Part shown: positions 8,514 to 17,171 of the stretch, piece after piece
How the letters are laid out: each line of letters begins with the position of its first letter
Numbering within the stretch: position 1 is the stretch's first letter
Program-made: the position numbers and the translations under genes
NCBI RefSeq assembly: GCF_011308835.1
Contig: NZ_JAAOHY010000006.1
Location: 62,001-126,000 of the forward strand
DNA length: 64,000 bases
Source of the DNA: Paracoccus xiamenensis
GTDB taxonomy: Bacteria > Pseudomonadota > Alphaproteobacteria > Rhodobacterales > Rhodobacteraceae
Reading direction: 5' to 3'
Notes under the pieces: model-generated
What the model was told of the DNA's origin: nothing
Database searches by the model: none
Seen by the model: only the letters and a program-made list of their open reading frames with translations

Positions 8514-9722
8514 ATGGCACTGAAACCGAAGGATGCCCCGGATCTGGGCCGTTTCGACTGGGAAGATCCGTTCCGGCTGGAAGACCAGCTGACCGAGGAA
8601 GAGCGCGCCATCCGCGACGCCGCCCGCGCCTATGCCCAGGACAAGCTGCAACCGCGCGTGATCGACGCGTTCCGCGACGAACAGACCGACCCCGAGATCT
8701 TCCGCGAAATGGGCGAGATGGGCCTTCTGGGCGTCACCGTGCCTGAAGAATACGGCGGCATCGGCGCATCCTACGTGGCCTACGGTCTGGTCGCGCGCGA
8801 GGTCGAACGCGTCGACAGCGGCTATCGCAGCATGATGTCGGTGCAAAGCTCGCTGGTGATGTACCCGATCTATGCCTATGGCTCGGAGGAGCAGCGCCAG
8901 AAATATCTGCCGAAACTGGCATCCGGTGAATGGATCGGTTGCTTCGGCCTGACCGAACCCGATGCCGGTTCGGACCCGGCGGGCATGAAGACGCGGGCGA
9001 AGAAGACCGCGGATGGCTATGTGCTGAACGGGTCCAAGATGTGGATCTCGAACTCGCCCATCGCCGATGTCTTCGTCGTCTGGGCCAAATCCGAAGCCCA
9101 TGGTGGCAAGATCCGCGGCTTTGTTCTGGAAAAGGGCATGAAGGGGCTTTCGGCGCCGAAAGTGGGCGGCAAGCTGAGCTTGCGTGCCTCCATCACTGGC
9201 GAGATCGTCATGGACGATGTCGAGGTCGGCGAAGACGCCCTGCTGCCGAATGTCGAAGGTCTGAAAGGTCCGTTCGGATGTCTGAACCGTGCGCGCTATG
9301 GGATCAGCTGGGGGGCGTTGGGTGCGGCCGAGTTCTGCCTGCACGCCGCCCGCCAATACGGCCTGGACCGCCACCAGTTCGGCAAGCCGCTGGCCCAGAC
9401 CCAGCTGCATCAGTTGAAGCTGGCCAATATGATGACCGAGATCGCCCTGGGCATGCAGGGCAGTCTGCGTGTCGGCCGGCTGCTGGACGAAGCCAAGGCC
9501 GCGCCCGAGATGATTTCGATCGTCAAGCGCAACAATTGCGGCAAGGCGCTGGAAATTGCTCGCTGGGCGCGCGACATGCATGGCGGCAACGGCATTTCCG
9601 AGGAATTCCAGGTCATGCGCCACATGGTGAACTTGGAAACGGTGAACACCTATGAGGGCACGCATGACGTCCATGCCCTGATCCTCGGCCGTGCAATTAC
9701 CGGACTGCAGGCGTTTTTCTAA
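8514..9722 (+). CDS. gcdH: Glutaryl-CoA dehydrogenase
   Basis: This 402-residue FAD enzyme of the acyl-CoA dehydrogenase family oxidises and decarboxylates glutaryl-CoA to crotonyl-CoA in lysine and tryptophan breakdown. The N-terminal [18 protein letters not shown] is characteristic of the glutaryl-CoA subgroup. Signature 1 is [16 protein letters not shown] (about 143-158), and the catalytic Glu381 lies in [16 protein letters not shown]. Arg in the [12 protein letters not shown] segment fits the glutaryl carboxylate pocket. Start ATG 8514 has AGGGAGG just upstream. It is divergent from the OmpA gene and no other lysine-degradation gene is next to it. Confidence 0.94.
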   Translation: MALKPKDAPDLGRFDWEDPFRLEDQLTEEERAIRDAARAYAQDKLQPRVIDAFRDEQTDPEIFREMGEMGLLGVTVPEEYGGIGASYVAYGLVAREVERVDSGYRSMMSVQSSLVMYPIYAYGSEEQRQKYLPKLASGEWIGCFGLTEPDAGSDPAGMKTRAKKTADGYVLNGSKMWISNSPIADVFVVWAKSEAHGGKIRGFVLEKGMKGLSAPKVGGKLSLRASITGEIVMDDVEVGEDALLPNVEGLKGPFGCLNRARYGISWGALGAAEFCLHAARQYGLDRHQFGKPLAQTQLHQLKLANMMTEIALGMQGSLRVGRLLDEAKAAPEMISIVKRNNCGKALEIARWARDMHGGNGISEEFQVMRHMVNLETVNTYEGTHDVHALILGRAITGLQAFF

Positions 9723-9741
9723 AGGACCGCGCCAAAAGGGT

Positions 9742-9758
9742 GGGGGCTGTCTGCCCCC
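9742..9758 (+). terminator. Hairpin after gcdH
   Basis: A 6-bp stem GGGGGC/GCCCCC with loop TGTCT lies 20 bases after the gcdH stop. There is no T tract, so termination is only moderately supported. It is part of a larger intergenic repeat-like block. Confidence 0.45.
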
Positions 9759-9773
9759 GTCCTTCGGACTCCC

Positions 9774-9829
9774 CCGAGGATATTTCGGCCAGAGCGAAAG
9801 CGTATTTCATTCTGGGATAAATATCCTGG
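9774..9829. repeat. Intergenic inverted repeat (AGGATATTT / AAATATCCT)
   Basis: The arms AGGATATTT (about 9777-9785) and AAATATCCT (about 9819-9827) are inverted across about 33 bases in the 240-base gap between gcdH and the reductase gene. The block CCTTCGGACTCCCCCGAGGA just before it resembles a sequence I recall as common between genes of Rhodobacterales; copy number here cannot be tested. No gene is seen in 9723-9962. Confidence 0.45.
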
Positions 9830-9962
9830 GGTGAATGGCCGCAGGCCAGAGGGGCAAGGCCCCTATGCGGGCGGGGCCGCGGGCTTTCGCCTCAACAACC
9901 GCAGCAGCGGCATTTCGATCAGCAGATAAAGCACATGGCTTGCCGGGCCGCCGCGCGGGGGA

Positions 9963-10811
9963 TCAAATCCCCTCGCCGACGAAGGCCTTCTCGACCACGA
10001 ATTCACGGGGTTCGGAATTTGCGCCTTCGTGCAGGCCGAAGCCTTCCAGCACCGCCTTGACGTCGACGTTGAAGGCCAGGCTGCCGCAGATCATGGCGCG
10101 GTCTTCCTGCGCGTTGATCGGCGGCAAGCCCAGATCGGCGCATACCTTGCCCGAGGTCATGTTGTCAGTGATCCGGCCCATCAGCGGCGATTCCTCGCGC
10201 GTGGTGGTGGGGTAATACAGCAGACGCTCGGCGAAGCTGTCGCCGTAAAGTTCGGTCAGCAGTTCGTCGTTGCGCAGGTTTTCGACCAGCTCGCGGCCAT
10301 AGTTCAGTTCATCTGCGGTGCGGCAGGTATGCATCATGATGACCTGTTCGTAACGCTCGAACGTTTCAGGATCGCGCATCAGTGAGGCAAAGGGGGCAAG
10401 CCCGGTGCCGGTGGCCAGGAACCACAGCCGTTTCCCGGGCAGCAGTGCATCCAGCACCAGCGTGCCGACAGGCTTCGGGCGCAGGATGATCTGATCGCCT
10501 TCCTTGATATGCTGCAGCTTCGAGGTCAGCGGCCCGTGCGGCACCTTGATCGAGTAGAATTCCAGTTCCTCGTCCCAGTTGGGCGAGGCGATGGAATAGG
10601 CGCGCAGGATCGGCTTGCCGTTATCGCCCGGCAGCCCGATCATCACGAATTCGCCCGAGCGGAAGCGCAGGCTGGCGGGACGGGTCACCCGGAAGGAAAA
10701 CAGCCGGTCGGTCCAGTGTTTGACGGCGGTGACCGTCTGCGCGTCGGGCAGGGTCGGCTTTTCACGATTCGGGGCGGGGGCGGCGTCGTTCACGGCGATA
10801 TCCAGTGTCAT
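9963..10811 (-). CDS. fpr: Ferredoxin/flavodoxin-NADP+ reductase
   Basis: This 282-residue FAD enzyme moves electrons between NADPH and ferredoxin or flavodoxin. The FAD-binding motif is LRAYSIASPNW (RxYS), and the second FAD segment is VPHGPLTSKLQHIKEGD. The NADP part carries LWFLATGTGLAPFASLMRD and MICGSLAFNVDVKAVLEGFG. The C-terminus EFVVEKAFVGEGI is the extended tail of bacterial subclass reductases. The start MTLDIAVND at 10811 is chosen because the additional upstream residues to 10850 are unlike the family. Such genes often respond to oxidative stress. The 229 bases upstream of it hold no gene and should contain its promoter. Confidence 0.92.
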   Translation of the reverse strand: MTLDIAVNDAAPAPNREKPTLPDAQTVTAVKHWTDRLFSFRVTRPASLRFRSGEFVMIGLPGDNGKPILRAYSIASPNWDEELEFYSIKVPHGPLTSKLQHIKEGDQIILRPKPVGTLVLDALLPGKRLWFLATGTGLAPFASLMRDPETFERYEQVIMMHTCRTADELNYGRELVENLRNDELLTELYGDSFAERLLYYPTTTREESPLMGRITDNMTSGKVCADLGLPPINAQEDRAMICGSLAFNVDVKAVLEGFGLHEGANSEPREFVVEKAFVGEGI

Positions 10812-11040
10812 AAGCGATCCTGCGTCATCTAGGGCATGGCGGCCCGTCATTGAAGTCCAGCTGCGGCGGCATATTGTCCCGGCCAGAGTGATTCAATCCG
10901 CAGTTCTAGAACAATTTCCGCATTTGCGGCAGGGGGTCTGGCTGGATAAGGAAATTCTTGTAAGGTCGAGGTCTGTCCGAGGGACCGTTTCCTGTATCGC
11001 GCTTGCGGCGACGGCCAGCTTGCTGCGCCGGGCCCGTCAA

Positions 11041-11505
11041 TCAGGACTGATCGTCCACCACCGACAGGATATCGGGCACCGCCGGGCAGGGCAGAAGGCG
11101 GTTATGGGCGACATCTGCCAGCGTCGCATTGTGCAGGAAGACATATACATGGGCAGAAAGGCTTTGCCACAGCCGGTTCGACAGCGTCTGCGCCCGTGAT
11201 CCCGACACCCCGCCCGACGCGCCGGCCCCGATATGCAGCGCGCTGACGGTTTCGTCGACCGCGGCCAGCACGTCGGCCACGCGGATCTCGGTCGCGGGGC
11301 GCGACAGCTTGTAGCCGCCGCCCGGTCCGCGTGCGGATTCGACCAGTCCGGCCCGGCGGAGTCGAACGAAAAGCTGTTCGAGATAGGGCAGCGAGACATC
11401 CTGCCGTTCGGCGATGTCGGCCAGCGAAGTCAGTGAACCGGCCGGCTGCAGTGCCAGATCGACCAGGGCCACCATGCCATAGCGGCCCTTGGTGGAAAGT
11501 TTCAT
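11041..11505 (-). CDS. Rrf2-family transcriptional regulator, IscR-like
   Basis: This 154-residue winged-helix regulator opens MKLSTKGRYGMVALVDLA and has the recognition region SLADIAERQDVSLPYLEQLFVRLRRAGLV with the wing GPGGGYKLSRP, which is very close to IscR. The C-terminal helix HVYVFLHNATLADV also matches. The three cluster-binding cysteines of E. coli IscR are missing; the only cysteine is Cys140. I recall that the Rhodobacter sphaeroides IscR also lacks the classic set, so an Fe-S role remains possible. The start at 11505 has GAGGGGAAA upstream. It is divergent from an alpha/beta hydrolase gene and about 22 kb from the suf operon that such a protein would be expected to control. Confidence 0.85.
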   Translation of the reverse strand: MKLSTKGRYGMVALVDLALQPAGSLTSLADIAERQDVSLPYLEQLFVRLRRAGLVESARGPGGGYKLSRPATEIRVADVLAAVDETVSALHIGAGASGGVSGSRAQTLSNRLWQSLSAHVYVFLHNATLADVAHNRLLPCPAVPDILSVVDDQS

Positions 11506-11697
11506 GCGATTTCCCCTCGCGCTGAAGTCGGGTGTGGCGGTGGCGGCACCCGGTAAAGATTGACGAACGCGCGGGGCTTGGGCTAACTGCCCCGGTCCCG
11601 GCAGCCCTTGCGCAGGCCGGTCCTGGCCCACATCTACCGGGCTTGGAATAGTTGTCGCCCTTGCTTGCGTCAAGAAAACCGTTTCGCGAAGGATCCC

Positions 11698-12357
11698 ATG
11701 CCCGAACTGATCTTTGCCGGCCCCGATGGCCGCCTTGAAGGCCGCTATCACGCCCAGCCCAAGCCCGATGCGCCCATCGCCCTCATCCTGCACCCGCATC
11801 CGCAATATGGCGGGACGATGAACAACCGCGTCGTCTATAACCTGCATTACGCCTTCCACAAGATCGGCTTTACGGTCATGCGGTTCAACTTCCGTGGCGT
11901 TGGCCGCAGCCAGGGAGAGTTCGATCAGGGCATTGGTGAGCTGTCGGATGCCGCAGCAGCGCTGGATTATCTGCAGGCGATGAACCCGAATTCAAAGCAT
12001 TGCTGGGTTGCCGGCTTCAGCTTTGGTGCCTGGATCGGGATGCAGCTGCTGATGCGCCGGCCGGAAATCACCGGGTTCATCAGCGTCGCGCCGCAGGCCA
12101 ACATGTATGACTTCAGCTTCCTCGCGCCGTGCCCGGCATCGGGGCTGATCATCAATGGCTCGTCCGACCGGGTGGCCCCGCCGAAGGATACCGAGGGTCT
12201 GGTGTCCAAGCTGCGCGAGCAGAAGGGCATCACCATCAGCCATGATGTCATCGAGGGTGCGGATCACTTCTTCCGCGACGATGAGGTGCATATGAACCCG
12301 ATGATCGACAAGGTTCAGACATATGTCCGCCGCCGTCTGACCGAGGGCACGCGCTGA
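11698..12357 (+). CDS. Alpha/beta hydrolase (DUF-type small serine hydrolase)
   Basis: This 219-residue cytoplasmic protein has the short alpha/beta-hydrolase plan of the YqiA/dienelactone-like group. It shows the oxyanion segment LILHPHPQYGGTMNNRVV, the nucleophile elbow VAGFSFGAWIGM (G-x-S-x-G with the Ser), the acid region INGSSDRVAPP and the catalytic His in EGADHFF. The substrate is unknown. The start MPELIFAGPDG at 11698 has GAAGGA upstream. It is divergent from the IscR-like gene with 192 bases between, a pairing I recall as common in Rhodobacterales near suf operons. Confidence 0.87.
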   Translation: MPELIFAGPDGRLEGRYHAQPKPDAPIALILHPHPQYGGTMNNRVVYNLHYAFHKIGFTVMRFNFRGVGRSQGEFDQGIGELSDAAAALDYLQAMNPNSKHCWVAGFSFGAWIGMQLLMRRPEITGFISVAPQANMYDFSFLAPCPASGLIINGSSDRVAPPKDTEGLVSKLREQKGITISHDVIEGADHFFRDDEVHMNPMIDKVQTYVRRRLTEGTR

Positions 12358-12431
12358 TCGCACTGCGGTGATCCTTGCCGTGCTGTGGCTGTCACCGAAT
12401 CAAGCGGCTGAGCCGCTGCAACCGGAAAGTG

Positions 12432-12455
12432 AAGGGGGCCGCGCGGCCCCTTTTT
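12432..12455 (+). terminator. Intrinsic terminator
   Basis: The stem AGGGGGCC/GGCCCCTT with loop GCGC is followed by TTTTT. It lies 75 bases past the alpha/beta hydrolase stop and before the HD-domain gene. Confidence 0.85.
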
Positions 12456-12527
12456 CATGTGCGGATCAGATGCAAGTGGCGGCGTGGGGACAGGCAGGCT
12501 AATACTCCGCACAAAACGGAGGCCCTG

Positions 12528-13115
12528 ATGACCCAGCCCGATCTTGATGCCCAATTCGCCTTTCTTGCCGAGGCGGATAAGCTGAAATCTGTCATGCGGG
12601 CCAACACCCTGATCGACCTTTCGCGGCACGAAAACAGCGCCGAACACAGCTGGCATCTGGCGCTTTACGCGATGGTGCTGGCCGGGCAGGCGGCCCCCGG
12701 CGTCGATCTGGGTCGGGTCATCCAGATGCTGATTCTGCATGATCTGGTGGAAATCGACGTGGGCGATGTGCCGTTGCATTCGGCCGGTGGGCAGGCGCAC
12801 GACTCGCCCGAGATCCAGCAGGCCGAAGCCGAAGCCGCCCGCCGCATCTTCGGCCTGTTGCCTGCCGCGCAGGGCGCGGCCTTCCTGACGCTTTGGCAAG
12901 AGTTCGAGGCCAACCAGACCCCCGACGCCGTTTTCGCCAAGTCGCTGGACCGGACCCAGCCGGCGATCCAGAACATCGCCTCGGGCGGGGCGGGCTGGCG
13001 GGACTACAATGTCAGCTTCGCCGATCTTGAACAGCGCGCGGGTCGCAAGATCGCCCGTGGCCTGCCGGCGGTCTGGGATTGGCTGCTGCCCCGCGTCAAG
13101 GCCTTCTTCGACTGA
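12528..13115 (+). CDS. HD-domain phosphohydrolase (5'-deoxynucleotidase YfbR/HDDC2-like)
   Basis: This 195-residue single-domain metal-dependent phosphohydrolase carries the HD signature: His in SAEHSWHLALYAM (about 43-55), HD in LILHDLVEIDVGD (about 68-80), and the later Asp in AKSLDRTQPAIQNI. Length and motif order match the YfbR / HDDC2 group, which dephosphorylates deoxynucleoside 5'-monophosphates; substrate is inferred from family only. Start ATG 12528 has ACGGAGG six bases upstream. It follows a terminator and precedes icd on the same strand with a 117-base gap. Confidence 0.85.
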   Translation: MTQPDLDAQFAFLAEADKLKSVMRANTLIDLSRHENSAEHSWHLALYAMVLAGQAAPGVDLGRVIQMLILHDLVEIDVGDVPLHSAGGQAHDSPEIQQAEAEAARRIFGLLPAAQGAAFLTLWQEFEANQTPDAVFAKSLDRTQPAIQNIASGGAGWRDYNVSFADLEQRAGRKIARGLPAVWDWLLPRVKAFFD

Positions 13116-13232
13116 CCGGAACGGATGGCGCGGCAAGCGTCTGGGTCAGTATGCGAAGGCATACCGCCTTCCTTTCCCGAACGATTGCCGCTATACCGCC
13201 GCCAAATCGAAATCCAACCGAAGGGATGCCCC

Positions 13233-14444
13233 ATGTCGAAGATCAAGGTAGCCAACCCTGTCGTCGAGCTCGACGGCGACGAGATGACCCGGATCATCTG
13301 GGACTTCATCAAGAAAAAGCTGATCCTGCCTTATCTCGACGTCGACCTGAAATATTATGACCTGGGCATCGAAGAGCGTGACCGCACCGAAGACCAGATC
13401 ACCGTCGACGCGGCCAACGCGATCAAGGAATATGGCGTCGGCGTAAAATGCGCCACCATCACCCCCGACGAGGCGCGGGTCGAGGAATTCGGCCTGAAGA
13501 AGATGTGGCGCAGCCCCAACGGCACCATCCGCAACATCCTTGGCGGCGTGATCTTCCGCGAGCCGATCATCGCCCGCAACGTGCCCCGTCTGGTCCCGCA
13601 CTGGACCAAACCGATCATTGTCGGCCGTCACGCATTCGGCGACCAGTACCGCGCCACCGATTTCCGTTTTCCCGGCAAGGGCAAGCTGACGATCAAGTTC
13701 GTCGGTGACGATGGCGAGACGATCGAGCATGAGGTCTTCCAGGCGCCCGGCTCTGGCGTGACCATGGCGATGTACAACCTCGACGACTCGATTCGCGATT
13801 TCGCCCGCGCCTCGATGAACTATGCGCTGCAGCGCAACTATCCGCTGTATCTGTCGACGAAGAACACGATCATGAAGGCCTATGATGGGCGCTTCAAGGA
13901 CATCTTCCAGCAGATCTTCGACGAAGAATTCGAAGACAAGTTCAAGAAGGCCGGCCTGACTTACGAGCACCGCCTGATCGACGACATGGTCGCCAGCTCG
14001 CTGAAATGGAATGGCGGCTACGTCTGGGCCTGCAAGAACTACGACGGTGACGTGCAGTCGGATACCGTTGCGCAGGGCTTCGGCTCGCTTGGCCTGATGA
14101 CCTCGGTGCTGATGACCCCTGACGGGCAGACGGTCGAGGCAGAGGCAGCCCACGGCACCGTGACCCGCCACTATCGCGAGCATCAGAAGGGCAAGGAGAC
14201 CTCGACCAACTCCATCGCTTCGATCTATGCGTGGACCGGCGGGCTGAAGCACCGCGCCAAGCTGGACCAGAATGATGCGCTGATGACCTTCGCGCAGACG
14301 CTGGAAAAGGTCACCGTGCAGGCTGTGGAAGACGGCTATATGACCAAGGATCTGGCGCTGCTGGTCGGGCCGGAACAGAAATGGCTGTCGACCATGGGCT
14401 ATCTGGAAAAGGTCGATGAGTACCTGAACAAGGCGCTCGCCTGA
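13233..14444 (+). CDS. icd: Isocitrate dehydrogenase, NADP-dependent
   Basis: This 403-residue TCA-cycle enzyme converts isocitrate to 2-oxoglutarate with NADP. It is the short eukaryote-like subtype II form: [21 protein letters not shown] at 10-30, substrate residues in [19 protein letters not shown], the clasp region and the metal Asp in [24 protein letters not shown] contacts follow in [16 protein letters not shown]. The start MSKIKVANP at 13233 has AAGGG upstream; the longer reading to 13125 is not family-like. It ends in a strong terminator at 14458-14481 and appears to be monocistronic. Confidence 0.96.
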   Translation: MSKIKVANPVVELDGDEMTRIIWDFIKKKLILPYLDVDLKYYDLGIEERDRTEDQITVDAANAIKEYGVGVKCATITPDEARVEEFGLKKMWRSPNGTIRNILGGVIFREPIIARNVPRLVPHWTKPIIVGRHAFGDQYRATDFRFPGKGKLTIKFVGDDGETIEHEVFQAPGSGVTMAMYNLDDSIRDFARASMNYALQRNYPLYLSTKNTIMKAYDGRFKDIFQQIFDEEFEDKFKKAGLTYEHRLIDDMVASSLKWNGGYVWACKNYDGDVQSDTVAQGFGSLGLMTSVLMTPDGQTVEAEAAHGTVTRHYREHQKGKETSTNSIASIYAWTGGLKHRAKLDQNDALMTFAQTLEKVTVQAVEDGYMTKDLALLVGPEQKWLSTMGYLEKVDEYLNKALA

Positions 14445-14457
14445 TCGACAGACGCGA

Positions 14458-14484
14458 AAGCCGGGCCCCAACGCCCGGCTTTCT
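14458..14484 (+). terminator. Intrinsic terminator of icd
   Basis: A perfect 9-bp stem AAGCCGGGC/GCCCGGCTT (14458-14466 with 14473-14481) is followed by TTTCT. It starts 14 bases after the icd stop. Confidence 0.85.
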
Positions 14485-14610
14485 GCTATCCCGAGCGCCC
14501 AAATGCGCCGGGGGACGGGCGCAACGCGACCAAGGGGGCCGCGCCCCCTTTCCCTGAGGCTCGACAAGCGCTATCTGACCCACATTCCCAGCCAGACCGG
14601 AGCCCGCGCC

Positions 14611-15279
14611 ATGAAAGCCGCCGTCATCACCTTCCCCGGATCGAATTGCGACCGCGACCTGCGGGTGGCCCTGCGCGAGGCGGGCGCCGATGTGGCGCAG
14701 GTCTGGCACAAGGATGACGCGCTGCCTGCGGGCACCGACCTGGTGGCGGTGCCGGGCGGGTTTTCCTTTGGCGACTATCTGCGCTGCGGTGCCATTGCCG
14801 CGCAATCGCCCATCGCGCGGGCGATCCGCGCCCATGCCGAACGCGGCGGCTTCGTGCTGGGCGTCTGCAACGGCTTTCAGGTGCTGACCGAATTGGGTCT
14901 GCTGCCGGGCGCGCTGATGCGCAATACCGGGCTGACCTTTATCGCCAAGCCAGTGGGGCTGGAAGTCACCACCACTGACAGCGCCTTCACCGCCGACTAT
15001 GCCGCCGGTCAGATCCTGCAAATCCCGGTTGCCCACCATGACGGCAATTACCAGATCGACCCCGAGGGTCTTGCCGCGCTGCGCGATCAGGACCGCATCG
15101 CCTTCCGCTATGCGCCGGCGATCAATGGCTCGGTGGCGGATATTGCCGGGGTGCTGTCGGAAAACCGCCGCGTGCTGGGGATGATGCCGCATCCCGAACG
15201 CGCCATTGACCCGTCCCATGGCGGCACCGATGGCTGGGCCATGTTTGCCAGCCTTGCCGGTGCCTTGCTGGCGGCGTGA
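14611..15279 (+). CDS. purQ: Phosphoribosylformylglycinamidine synthase, glutaminase subunit
   Basis: This 222-residue class I glutamine amidotransferase subunit supplies ammonia to PurL in the fourth step of purine synthesis. The catalytic triad is visible: Cys86 in [10 protein letters not shown], His194 and Glu196 in [10 protein letters not shown]. The N-terminus [13 protein letters not shown] is the PurQ hallmark. The start ATG 14611 is preceded by GGAG. The usual neighbour purS is not seen directly upstream, where a terminator and about 120 bases separate it from icd, and purL is not in the window. Confidence 0.95.
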   Translation: MKAAVITFPGSNCDRDLRVALREAGADVAQVWHKDDALPAGTDLVAVPGGFSFGDYLRCGAIAAQSPIARAIRAHAERGGFVLGVCNGFQVLTELGLLPGALMRNTGLTFIAKPVGLEVTTTDSAFTADYAAGQILQIPVAHHDGNYQIDPEGLAALRDQDRIAFRYAPAINGSVADIAGVLSENRRVLGMMPHPERAIDPSHGGTDGWAMFASLAGALLAA

Positions 15280-15352
15280 CAACGCGCTTCTTGGCAGAAG
15301 GCACGGGCTTGCCTAGATTGTCCTGATCGGCAATCGCAGCGGAAACCGGCAT

Positions 15353-17161
15353 TTGAACCTGAACACGCCCGAAGACGACCGCCCCGCACGCGTGGCGCGC
15401 GCGGTTGATGGCGATACCGCCGTCAATCCGTGGATCCTGCGTGTGGCGCTGGTGTTGCTGCTGGGCCTGTCGGCGCTGGTGCTTTGGGCCACGAATATCT
15501 GGCTGACGGAACGCTTTTCCGAAAACACCCGCGTCCGGGCAGAACTGCGCGCCACGCTGTATTCCGGGCAGCTGCAATCGGAACTGCAGCGCAATTCGGT
15601 GGTGCCGATGATGCTGGCGCGTGACCCGGCGCTGATCTCGGCGCTGTCCTCCAGCGATTTCGCCACGACCTCGGCGCGGCTGATTACGGCGCAAAAGGAT
15701 ATCGGCGCCGCCTCGATCCGGCTGCTGGATGCCTCGGGGCGGACAGTGGCGGCGACGGACCGCCAGCTGCTGGGCACGAACTATGTTGCCGCGCCTTATT
15801 TCGTTGATGCCATGCGGGCGCGCGATACCGTCTTTACGGTCGCGTCCTCGGAACGTGGTGGGTTCGAGTTCGTCTATTCCCGCGCCATCGCCGACAGCAC
15901 CCGCACGCTGGGGGTTATCGTGGTGGGCACCGACCTGACGCGGCTGGAACAAAGCTGGGCCGGAATCAGCGACGCGGTTGCCGTTACCGATTCCACCGGC
16001 CAGGTGATCCTGACCACCGAAGGCCGCTGGCGTGGCCTGCCGCTGGAGGAGGCGCTGGCGATCCGGCCTGCGCCCTCGGCGATCGAACGCGCGTTTCAGG
16101 TCACCAATGACTGGTCGAACACCCCCGTCGATGCCTGGATCAAGGGCCGCGCGGTGATGCAGACCGAAACCCGCATCCCCTTCAGGGGCTGGCGGATGTA
16201 TAACTTCACCACCTACGAATCCATTCGCGAACGCGTCCTTGCCGTGTTGGGGATGGAGGCCACGTTCTTCGCCGTTCTGGCCGCCTCCATCTTCTATGTG
16301 CTGTCGCGGCGGGCGCAGCGCCGCTCGGTCGTCTATATGCGCGAATCGGCGGATCTTCGGGCGCTGAACGTGCGCCTGACCCGCGAGATTGCCGAACGCG
16401 AGCGGGTGCAGCGCGAATTGCGGGTGGCCGAGCAGACCGTGCAGCAATCTTCAAAACTGGCGGCACTGGGCGAGATGTCGGCCGGTGTCAGTCACGAGCT
16501 GAACCAGCCGCTTGCTGCGATGAAGACCTATCTGGCCGGCGCGCGGTTGCTGCTGGACCGGGGCCGCTCGGACGAGGCGCTGTCCAGTTTCCAGCGAATC
16601 GACGATCTGGTGGACCGCATGGGGACCATCACCCGGCAGCTGAAATCCTATGCCCGCAAGGGCGGTGAGGCGTTCGAGCCGGTCGATCTGCGCGCTGCCC
16701 TGTCCAGTGCCCTGACCATGATGGAGCCGCAACTGCGCGCGCGCCCCGTCCGCATCATCCGCAACCTGCCGCGCAAGCCGGTCATGGTTTACTGCGACCG
16801 TATCCGGCTGGAACAGGTGCTGATCAACCTGCTGCGCAATGCGTTGGACGCCACCAAGACGGCGAAAGATCCACGTATCGAGATCGGGATCGAAACCGGG
16901 GCTCAAGCCGTTGTGACCGTGCGTGACAACGGACCTGGGGTTAGTGATCTGGACAAACTCTTCGAACCGTTCTTCACCACCAAGAAGCCCGGCGAGGGCA
17001 CCGGCCTGGGGCTGGCGATCTCGTCCGGTATCGTTGCTGATTTCGGCGGTCGCCTGACCGCGCATAATGCCGAGGACGGAAGCGGCGCCGTATTCGAAAT
17101 GGCGTTGCCGATCTACGATCCCGACGGCGGGCGAGCCAACGCCCCGCTGGCTGCGGAATGA
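15353..17161 (+). CDS. dctB: C4-dicarboxylate sensor histidine kinase DctB-like
   Basis: This 602-residue membrane sensor has an N-terminal helix (about 27-50), a large periplasmic double-PAS-like domain (about 52-295), a second helix (about 296-317), a coiled linker, and a kinase core. The phosphoacceptor is His381 in AGVSHELNQPLAAMKTYLAG. The N box is NLLRNALDATK, followed by DNGPG and GTGLGLAI. The layout and the HELNQPLA version match DctB, which senses C4-dicarboxylates. The start is TTG at 15353; no ATG or GTG lies before the first helix. It is followed after 10 bases by the response regulator. No dctPQM or dctA transporter is nearby. Confidence 0.88.
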   Translation: MNLNTPEDDRPARVARAVDGDTAVNPWILRVALVLLLGLSALVLWATNIWLTERFSENTRVRAELRATLYSGQLQSELQRNSVVPMMLARDPALISALSSSDFATTSARLITAQKDIGAASIRLLDASGRTVAATDRQLLGTNYVAAPYFVDAMRARDTVFTVASSERGGFEFVYSRAIADSTRTLGVIVVGTDLTRLEQSWAGISDAVAVTDSTGQVILTTEGRWRGLPLEEALAIRPAPSAIERAFQVTNDWSNTPVDAWIKGRAVMQTETRIPFRGWRMYNFTTYESIRERVLAVLGMEATFFAVLAASIFYVLSRRAQRRSVVYMRESADLRALNVRLTREIAERERVQRELRVAEQTVQQSSKLAALGEMSAGVSHELNQPLAAMKTYLAGARLLLDRGRSDEALSSFQRIDDLVDRMGTITRQLKSYARKGGEAFEPVDLRAALSSALTMMEPQLRARPVRIIRNLPRKPVMVYCDRIRLEQVLINLLRNALDATKTAKDPRIEIGIETGAQAVVTVRDNGPGVSDLDKLFEPFFTTKKPGEGTGLGLAISSGIVADFGGRLTAHNAEDGSGAVFEMALPIYDPDGGRANAPLAAE

Positions 17162-17171
17162 AAAGGAATGA

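Noticed and set aside
8307..9674. A 455-codon minus-strand frame across gcdH
   Set aside because: gcdH is unambiguous on the plus strand and the antisense frame has no domain.
13191..14567. A 458-codon minus-strand frame across icd
   Set aside because: It lies wholly over icd and its terminator and has no start signal.
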